From NCBI RefSeq assembly GCF_001424025.1, contig NZ_LMPZ01000004.1:1-64000 (forward strand): a stretch of DNA of 64,000 nucleotides. The letters are read 5' to 3'. This DNA comes from Brevundimonas sp. Leaf363. Lineage in GTDB: Bacteria; Pseudomonadota; Alphaproteobacteria; Caulobacterales; Caulobacteraceae. Made by a program: the position numbers and the translations under genes. Under the pieces are notes generated by a model that was not told the DNA's origin, searched no databases, and was given only the letters and a program-made list of their open reading frames with translations. This document shows positions 58,208 to 64,000 of this stretch, piece by piece. Numbering within the stretch: position 1 is the stretch's first letter; each line of letters starts with the position of its first letter.

Positions 58208-58585
58208 CTAAGTCGTCGGCTTCGGGGACGGCTGCGCGCCCAGCAGCTCGCTCAGCAGCTTCATCTCGTCGGCCGAGACCGCCTCGGACTTGACCGGTTC
58301 GTCCTTGATCATGCGCCAGATGTCGATCAGCACCTTGGCCGCCTGGACATTGCCGTTCATGGCCAGCCGAACGAAGGTCTTCACCATGACCTCTCCTTGG
58401 CTCAGCTTCATGGGCTGGCCCTCGACGGCCACGGTGATGGTCCGGCCCAGTTCGCTGCTGAGAATGGTCTCGAGGGACGGCTTCGTCTTGGGGCGGCCGT
58501 TGGGGTTTCCCGACGTCCCCGGCTTAAACTGAAATTGCTTCGGCGGCTTGCCGTAGCCAACCTCGTAGCTCTTACCGTCGGTCAT
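58208..58585 (-). CDS. DUF5681-domain protein (small terminase-associated)
   Basis: A 125-residue protein has the DUF5681 start VGYGKPPKQFQFKPGTSGNPNGRPKTKPSL, then a helical part with VKTFVRLAMNGNVQAAKVLIDIWRMIKDEP. The family usually lies directly before a terminase large subunit and may serve as the small terminase or a DNA-binding adaptor. It is coupled to the upstream small gene by an ATGA overlap. Confidence 0.88.
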   Translation of the reverse strand: MTDGKSYEVGYGKPPKQFQFKPGTSGNPNGRPKTKPSLETILSSELGRTITVAVEGQPMKLSQGEVMVKTFVRLAMNGNVQAAKVLIDIWRMIKDEPVKSEAVSADEMKLLSELLGAQPSPKPTT

Positions 58586-58797
58586 TCGGGCTCTCCTTCG
58601 TAGAGCTCCGCCAGCTTGGCGAGGAAGATGATGAGCGCGTCCGGGGCGATCATCATGTCGCGCATGATGCCGTTGGCGACTTCAGCCGCCGCCTGGGAAG
58701 GCGTAAGCTGCGGCCTAGGAGGGAAGTGGATCGCGATCGGTCCGACAGGGCGGGTGGCGAGGCTCAACGGCGGCCTGTTCTTGTAGCGGATGGTCAT
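58582..58797 (-). CDS. small protein in the terminase operon
   Basis: A 71-residue protein, RYKNRPPLSLATRPVGPIAI then FPPRPQLTPSQAAAEVANGIMRDMMIAPDALIIFLAKLAELYEGE. It has a proline-rich start and a helical end. It overlaps the methyltransferase stop and the DUF5681 start by 4 bases each (ATGA twice), so it is certainly translated with them. The family is unknown to me. Confidence 0.75.
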   Translation of the reverse strand: MTIRYKNRPPLSLATRPVGPIAIHFPPRPQLTPSQAAAEVANGIMRDMMIAPDALIIFLAKLAELYEGEPE

Positions 58798-60290
58798 TGC
58801 TCGTCCTTTCTGTGCTGGCCCGCCTTGACGCGGATACGGGCCTTGGGGGTGGTGGTGCTCGGCTGGTCTTCGGCCTGCGCTCGTCTGTGGCTGAGGGCTT
58901 CGAAGGTCTCGCCCGACGAAGCGAGGGTCGGCATCCGACCCGTGGCGGTCATCCAGCGCCGGAGGGCGACCTCGACGTAGTGCGGCTCGATTTCCACGGC
59001 GCGGCAGCGACGTTGGGTGGCCTCTGCCGCCATCAGCAGCGAGCCCGATCCGAGGAAGACGTCGAGCACAATTTCGTCCGGTCGAGTGACGTCGAGGAGT
59101 GCGTCCTCGAGAAGCGTCGTCGGCTTGACGGTCGGGTGCGCCTTCAGCCCTTCACGAGCATCGGACCCCAGGCTGGACGCGCCCGGGTAGTTCCAAACGT
59201 TCGACCGCCAGCGTCCGTGGCGGCCGAGTTCGACGTTGTTGGTGTGGGGAGCCGCGCCCTTCTTGAATACCGGCAGGAGCTCGTGCTGGGATCGCCACAA
59301 CGAGCCCTGACCACCGTTCGTCTTCGCCCAGACGATCATGTTGAGGAGCGCCAGCCCCATCGTCCGGCCTTGCGCGAGCAAGATCTCGACGCTTCGGAAG
59401 TCGATGAAGCTGGCCAGCAAGCCTCCGTTTCGGACGTGGGCCTCGGCGGCGACCATCCAGTCGGCGTTGAACTGGACGAATTCGTCCCGGCTCATCTCGC
59501 CGGATGCCATGGCGAACTCGGCGTGATCGCCCGAGGTGACAAGACCCGCGACCCGCAGGTTGTAGGGGACGTCGGTCAGCAGCAGCGCGGCCTGGTCGTC
59601 GCCTTCGAACAGCTGCGCCAGCACGTCGGGGTCGCGCGCATCGCCGCACACGATGCGGTGCGGGCCGAGTTCGAAAATGTCGCCGAGGCGCACGACGCTC
59701 ACCCTTGAACGGTCGGGCTCGAGAGGACCGACGTCCACCTCGATTTCCACGTCATCCAGGCACAGCTGGTCGATCTCCGGGATCGTGAAGCTGGTGACCT
59801 CGAGCGGCGCCCCGATCGCCCGCAGCTCCTGGAGCTCCAGCTTCAGCTCGGGCAGGGCGAACTGCCCCAGCTCCTGGGTTCGGTTCAGCGTCAGCCGGAG
59901 CAGGCGGATCTCGTCCGGCGTGTAGCTCGCCGGCAGAACGAAGCAGGGATAGGCGTCGAGGCCGAGCTCGCCGGCCGCGGCCAGACGGGTGGCCCCGTCA
60001 ACGACCTCATACGCGTGGGTGACGATGGCGGGGGTAGCAGCGCCGAGGGTGAGCATCGACTGCCGGACACGGGTGATGTGCGGCGCCGAGCGCCCACGGA
60101 TGTTCCGAACCGGCAGCTTGAGTTGGTCGAGCGGGACGTACTCGAGCGTCGAGAGCGGTAGCAGATCGTTGCGCTTCGACCCGGCTGCTCGTTCGAGCGC
60201 CGCCATGGCGGCGAGCTCTTCACGGCGCGCGCGGCTGCCGGCCTTGAGCTGGCCTTTCAAAACGTTCGACGTCGTGGGCTGGGAAGTCAC
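58794..60290 (-). CDS. ParB-like nuclease domain / DNA methyltransferase fusion
   Basis: A 498-residue fusion has a ParB/Srx-like domain (about 48-115, YVPLDQLKLPVRNIRGRSAPHITRVRQSMLTLGAATPAIV, EVVDGATRLAAAGELGLDAYPC) followed by an alpha linker. The N6/N4-type DNA methyltransferase of beta order has catalytic motif IV TDVPYN (Asp240) first and SAM-binding motif I LDVFLGSGSLLMAAE near the end. Motif IV is DVPY rather than the common DPPY. I prefer GTG 60290, preceded by GGAG, over the TTG at 60326. Such orphan methyltransferases are carried by phages and satellites to mark their DNA against host restriction. Confidence 0.9.
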   Translation of the reverse strand: MTSQPTTSNVLKGQLKAGSRARREELAAMAALERAAGSKRNDLLPLSTLEYVPLDQLKLPVRNIRGRSAPHITRVRQSMLTLGAATPAIVTHAYEVVDGATRLAAAGELGLDAYPCFVLPASYTPDEIRLLRLTLNRTQELGQFALPELKLELQELRAIGAPLEVTSFTIPEIDQLCLDDVEIEVDVGPLEPDRSRVSVVRLGDIFELGPHRIVCGDARDPDVLAQLFEGDDQAALLLTDVPYNLRVAGLVTSGDHAEFAMASGEMSRDEFVQFNADWMVAAEAHVRNGGLLASFIDFRSVEILLAQGRTMGLALLNMIVWAKTNGGQGSLWRSQHELLPVFKKGAAPHTNNVELGRHGRWRSNVWNYPGASSLGSDAREGLKAHPTVKPTTLLEDALLDVTRPDEIVLDVFLGSGSLLMAAEATQRRCRAVEIEPHYVEVALRRWMTATGRMPTLASSGETFEALSHRRAQAEDQPSTTTPKARIRVKAGQHRKDEQ

Positions 60291-60843
60291 TGCCGGCTCC
60301 AGGTTTGAGGAGCGGTCGGCGATCAATCCAGGCTAAGGGCACTGCCAACGATAAGCGAACCACGTGGGCTCAAAATGTCGCTGGGGTATCCCTCCATGCC
60401 CGCCCCTGCCGGCGACGAATCGTCCACCGCAAGGTTGACGCGAGGATGCTCCAACGGGAGCAAACGTCAAGGGGTGGCGCGGGCCGCGCGCGATGCTGCC
60501 TAAGACACAACATTCGCACTGTTCGCTGATATTGGCCCAGCGAAATGCCCCGTCGCCGCCCGCAAGTTCTGTAAAGACTGAGAAAGAATACCGAGCTTTT
60601 GCCGCGGTAGAGCGCGCGCCACCCGAACAGCGTCGAATTTAGGCTGTTACCAGGGTGCATGTGTTCAGCTGCGGAAACCGCACCGCAGTGGGGGGCCGAG
60701 AGACACGGGGTTGAATGAGGCGGTTTCAGCCCGCAAAGCCTGGGCTTGGCATCGAGGTGCTGACGGAATTGGCGAGGTAGGCTTCGGTATTGAGCGGACT
60801 ATTGTCCGGATGCGTCAGCCAGAGACGGTTTGTCTGGACGATG
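60291..60843. other. about 550 bp without a supported gene
   Basis: No convincing reading frame, terminator or repeat is visible. The segment should contain the promoter of the methyltransferase-terminase operon (minus strand) and one end of the mobile module. I could not find a direct repeat of the tRNA-Ser 3' end elsewhere in the window that would mark an attachment site. Confidence 0.5.
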
Positions 60844-60933
60844 TGGCGGACAGAGAGGGATTCGAACCCTCGGTAGGCTTTCACCTACACACGCTTTCCA
60901 AGCGTGCGCGATCGACCACTCCGCCACCTGTCC
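60844..60933 (-). tRNA. tRNA-Ser (anticodon GGA)
   Basis: A 90-nt class II tRNA on the minus strand. Its acceptor stem is GGACAGG with UCUGUCC, discriminator G, and an encoded CCA (60846-60844). The anticodon loop CUUGGAAAG gives GGA (codons UCC and UCU), with a long variable arm (GUGUAGGUGAAAGCCUACC region) and T loop GGUUCGAAUCC. The large variable arm and discriminator G are typical of serine tRNAs. It lies between the mobile module and the second TonB receptor. Confidence 0.95.
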
Positions 60934-61105
60934 GTTTTTCCACGACGCGCGTGAACCGCCTGGGGGTCGACCCGGCGGAGCGAGGTCGATAGAGCAACCC
61001 GCCCACGTGGGCAAGCGCCGCGAGACTACGGATGCGGGTCGCCCCCTGGACGAGCGGCCGGGGCGCCCATCGACGCACCCCGGTGTTGAACAAAGCTCGC
61101 CGCCC

Positions 61106-63886
61106 CTAAAGCCCCGAGCCGCCGAACTTGTACGACAGCTGGACGTAGTAGCTGCGACCGACCGAGTCGAACCACGAGATGTCGTAGTACGGATAGGCGC
61201 CGTAGGTCGGGTCCTCCACGGGGTCTTCGTCGAACAGATTGTTGACGGTCGCCGAGAGGCGCACGTGGTCCGTCACCTCGTACTGGACCGATGCGTTGAA
61301 CAGCCAGCTGTCGGAGATGTAGGCGTCCTCGTCGTAGTTGGGCAGCTCGCCCAGATACTGGCCCTGGATGGTCGCCGTGAGGCGGTCCATGTTCCAGCTG
61401 ACGCTGGCCGTGCCCTTGTCGCGCGGGATGTAGTAGCCGCTGTCGAAGGCCAGTTTGTCGATCACCGGATCGTCCGGGTACTGCTGGAAGGTGTGATCGT
61501 CGACGAAAGTGTATGACAGCGAGACGTTGAACTCGCCGATGGTCTCGGTCGGGATGCGCAGGCGCGCCGCCACGTCCACGCCCGAAGTCTTTTCCTGGGC
61601 GATGTTGATGGGGTTGGTCGATACCCCGATCAGCTGGCCGGCCAGCGGGCCCGTCGCCTGGCGCTGGACGCGGGCGATGGCGTCGACGCACGTCGGCGAG
61701 TTGATGTCGACCGCCGTGCCGCCCTGGGTTTCTCCCAGGCGGCAGTCTGCCTCGTCACGCAGGATGGCGTCGATGCTGCGGTCGCGGACCTGGTTGGTCA
61801 GTTCCACCTCGAAGTAGTCGACGGAGAGCGACAGATTGCGGGTCGGCTGCCAGACCACGCCGCCGTTGAACGATTTGCTGGTCTCGGGATCGAGGTCGCG
61901 GTTGCCGTTGCGATAGGCGACGATGCCTTCGTCCGAATAGCTGCAGTCGCCGATCTCCTCGTCCGGCTCCTCGCTGCGGCAGCGGAAGTAGTCGGTGCCG
62001 GACGGGTGCGTGTTGCCCGGGCCGGAAAAGACGTAGTGCAGGTCCGGCGCGCGGAAGCCGGTTCCGTAGGCGGCCCGGAACATCAGAGTGTTGATCGGCC
62101 TGTATTCCAGACCGAAGTTGTAGGTGAACTCGCCCACGCCGCGACCGGCGAACTTGTAGTGGTCGTAGCGGCCGGCGGTGCTGAACTCCAGATTGCTCAG
62201 CAGCGGCGCCCGCACTTCATAGCCGGCGCCGTAATGGTCGCGCTCGCCCTCCCCGTCCGAATCCACCAGGCCGTAGTAGTAGGGCGTCAGCGCCAGAGGA
62301 TCGGGATTGAGGTCGTAGCCCTGATTGCCGGCCTCGATCACGGCGGCGAACCCGACGGGGCCGGCGGGCAGTTCGAACAGGGCCGCGTTGGTAATGGTCG
62401 CCGATACGCTGTCGGTGCGCGACCGGGGACTGTAGACGGCGTCCTGCGAGATCATGTCGTACTCAGCGGTCGTCAGCGGCTGGTACAGGCGCGCCGCGTC
62501 CTCGCCGACCGAGAAGATCGCATAGCCGGTGTCGGCGTCTATGCCGAGTTGCGGGCCGAGGAAGAATTCGTTCGCGACGCTGGCGATGATCTGGGGGAAG
62601 CGGACCTTCGAGCGATATTCCGCATGGTTGTAGGCCAGTTCATAGCCCCACTGATCGGCGTCGCCGAACGTGCCTTTGATCCCCGGCGTGATGGTGAAGC
62701 TGTCCGACCGGTTGCGCGTGAAGCCGCGGGACAGACCGCCCATTTCCTCGGGCGAGAACTGCCGCTGCCAGCCCTCCAGCAGACCGGTGTCGGCGTTGAA
62801 GAACAGGCCGTCCTCGCTGCCCTCGGCGTCCTGGTAAGACCAGCTCTGGACGTCGGGGAACAGCTTCAGGTCGCTGTGGCTGTACTGCACGTCGAGGAAT
62901 AGCTCGGTGCGGTCGTCCAGCGTGTAACCCATCGAGGCGTAGGTGTTCACGCTCTGGCGTTCGCTCAGGATCGTGCCGTAGCCGATGGATTCATTGCTGC
63001 CGCAGAACATGCCGTAGCGCGGCCGGTTGGCGTAATAGGTCGTGCCGCCGTTCTGCGCGCTCAGGGCGTCGCAGGTCGCCTGGCCCGGGTCCAGATAGTC
63101 GTCCACCTCGTCGAAGCGCAGATAGGCGCGCCGCGCCAGGGGGGTGTCGCGCGTGGGATCGTCGGCGGTCGAATCCTGGATGCCACGCTCATAGGCCCAG
63201 AGCGGCTCCTGGTTCAGCACCTCGACGCCGACGACGCCGTGGAAAGCCCCTCGCTCCCAGCCCGAGGTGATCGTCAGGCGCTGCGATTCGCCGCCGCCGC
63301 CCTCCGTGAAGCCCGAGCGGAAATCGACGCGCGTGCCGTCGGCCGATGTCTTCAGGATGAAGTTGACGACCCCGGCGATGGCGTCCGAGCCGTACACCGC
63401 CGAGGCGCTGCCGCTCAGCACCTCGACCCGCTCGATCAGGCCGACCGGGATGTTCGAGACGTCGGTGAAGTTGCTCTGGCCCTGGAAGGGCAGCGGGAAG
63501 TCGGCGATGCGGCGGCCGTTGACCAGCACCAGGGTATGGTTGGGCCCCAGACCCCGCAGATCGACCTGTTGCGCGCCGGGCGTGAAGGAGGCGCCGGAGA
63601 AGGACTGCTGGCTCTGGGTCTCGCCCCCGTTCTGCGTCACGGCGCGCAGCAGGTCGGGCACGCTCTGATAGCCGTTGCGCAGGATGTCCTCGGCCGTGAT
63701 CGTGGTGACCGGTGCGGGTCCTTCGGTGTCGATCTGGCGCGGAATACGCGACCCCAGCACGATGACCTCGTCGACATCCGACAATGCGCCCTGCGATGGC
63801 GCAGCCGGCGTCTGGGCCGCCGCCGCCAGGGCGATAAAGCTGGTGCTGGCGCTCAGCACACCGATGACCGACTTGATGTAGCGCAT
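61106..63886 (-). CDS. TonB-dependent outer membrane receptor
   Basis: A 926-residue receptor has a signal peptide (MRYIKSVIGVLSASTSFIALAAAAQ) and a TonB box-like EVIVLGSRIPR. The plug contains TITAEDILRNGYQSVPDLLRAV, QQVDLRGLGPNHTLVLVNGRRI and NIPVGLIERVEVLSGSASAVYGSDAIAGVVN. A large barrel ends YVQLSYKFGGSGL. The plug 'GPNHTLVLVNGRR' and 'GSASAVYGSDAIAGVVN' are common in the receptors that Caulobacterales and sphingomonads use for plant-derived or peptide ligands. CAGGGAG precedes the ATG at 63886. The substrate is unknown; no catabolic genes are adjacent in the window. The last 114 bases (63887-64000) are its upstream region. Confidence 0.93.
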   Translation of the reverse strand: MRYIKSVIGVLSASTSFIALAAAAQTPAAPSQGALSDVDEVIVLGSRIPRQIDTEGPAPVTTITAEDILRNGYQSVPDLLRAVTQNGGETQSQQSFSGASFTPGAQQVDLRGLGPNHTLVLVNGRRIADFPLPFQGQSNFTDVSNIPVGLIERVEVLSGSASAVYGSDAIAGVVNFILKTSADGTRVDFRSGFTEGGGGESQRLTITSGWERGAFHGVVGVEVLNQEPLWAYERGIQDSTADDPTRDTPLARRAYLRFDEVDDYLDPGQATCDALSAQNGGTTYYANRPRYGMFCGSNESIGYGTILSERQSVNTYASMGYTLDDRTELFLDVQYSHSDLKLFPDVQSWSYQDAEGSEDGLFFNADTGLLEGWQRQFSPEEMGGLSRGFTRNRSDSFTITPGIKGTFGDADQWGYELAYNHAEYRSKVRFPQIIASVANEFFLGPQLGIDADTGYAIFSVGEDAARLYQPLTTAEYDMISQDAVYSPRSRTDSVSATITNAALFELPAGPVGFAAVIEAGNQGYDLNPDPLALTPYYYGLVDSDGEGERDHYGAGYEVRAPLLSNLEFSTAGRYDHYKFAGRGVGEFTYNFGLEYRPINTLMFRAAYGTGFRAPDLHYVFSGPGNTHPSGTDYFRCRSEEPDEEIGDCSYSDEGIVAYRNGNRDLDPETSKSFNGGVVWQPTRNLSLSVDYFEVELTNQVRDRSIDAILRDEADCRLGETQGGTAVDINSPTCVDAIARVQRQATGPLAGQLIGVSTNPINIAQEKTSGVDVAARLRIPTETIGEFNVSLSYTFVDDHTFQQYPDDPVIDKLAFDSGYYIPRDKGTASVSWNMDRLTATIQGQYLGELPNYDEDAYISDSWLFNASVQYEVTDHVRLSATVNNLFDEDPVEDPTYGAYPYYDISWFDSVGRSYYVQLSYKFGGSGL

Positions 63887-64000
63887 GCCCAACTCCCTGC
63901 CGCGATCACGCCACAATGCAGGGCCTTCCAACTTTTTGAAGCATTAAAATGTCCGATCGTATCGCGCGCGGCGACAGAATGTGCGTTTATGGCATTTAGA

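Noticed and set aside
60844-60933. tRNA-Ser as the attachment site of the 54-60 kb module
   Set aside because: I found no direct repeat of its 3' end elsewhere in the window, and large serine recombinases usually do not use tRNA genes. A partner site outside the window cannot be excluded.
1-64000. CRISPR arrays, rRNA genes, riboswitches
   Set aside because: No regularly spaced direct repeats, no rRNA sequence and no known riboswitch consensus were noticed in either strand.

Overview
The window is high-GC DNA of alphaproteobacterial character. It has two large TonB-dependent receptors, a MucR/Ros regulator, a non-phosphorylative sugar pathway, a LOV histidine kinase, and a DUF3489-DUF2924-serine recombinase module. 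This fits Caulobacterales (Brevundimonas/Caulobacter-like) or a sphingomonad; the sequence alone does not decide between them.

Region 1 (about 0.2-20.7 kb) is a coherent L-rhamnose utilisation locus. A TonB receptor, two GH78-type alpha-L-rhamnosidases, a GH3 beta-glucosidase, a small secreted protein and a secreted esterase handle rhamnosylated material outside or in the periplasm. A FucP-like MFS carrier imports the sugar. L-rhamnose 1-dehydrogenase, lactonase, L-rhamnonate dehydratase (RhmD), an SDR 4-dehydrogenase and an FAH-family diketo acid hydrolase convert it to pyruvate plus L-lactate. An FMN L-lactate dehydrogenase (LldD), in the same operon as the first enzyme, oxidises the lactate. 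An IclR-type regulator heads that operon. Similar palindromes (TnCCA-N5-yGGnA) lie in front of four transcription units and are the likely IclR operators.

Region 2 (20.7-31.2 kb) starts with an IS6-family insertion sequence. It then holds a stress-type cluster: SDR, SRPBCC protein, Zn alcohol dehydrogenase, ATP-dependent DNA ligase, isochorismatase-like hydrolase, DUF892 ferritin-like protein, GH65-like hydrolase, DUF6766 membrane protein and several tiny hydrophilic proteins. Some of these have GGAAC-N16 motifs upstream like those of EcfG general-stress promoters. Region 3 (31.4-39.8 kb) has a LOV-PAS-GAF hybrid histidine kinase, a 160-bp MITE-like element, a decayed KAP-type P-loop NTPase, and a five-gene glycan cluster (glycosyltransferase, aldolase-like protein, sugar epimerase, methyltransferase, sulfotransferase-glycosyltransferase fusion).

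Region 4 (39.9-54 kb) looks like a defence and conflict island: a MucR-like regulator, a modification-dependent restriction enzyme of AspBHI/MspJI type, a CHASE2 - secreted protein - TPR/CHAT protease operon, a TIR protein followed without a gap by a gene carrying two in-frame stop codons, a membrane-anchored TPR protein, and an Xre regulator divergent from a PD-(D/E)XK nuclease. Region 5 (54-60.3 kb) is a mobile, phage-satellite-like module: DUF3489, DUF2924, large serine recombinase, then on the other strand terminase, DUF5681, a small protein and a ParB-methyltransferase. A tRNA-Ser(GGA) and a second TonB receptor close the window. A 26-bp palindromic repeat is scattered through 34-52 kb and marks the accessory half.
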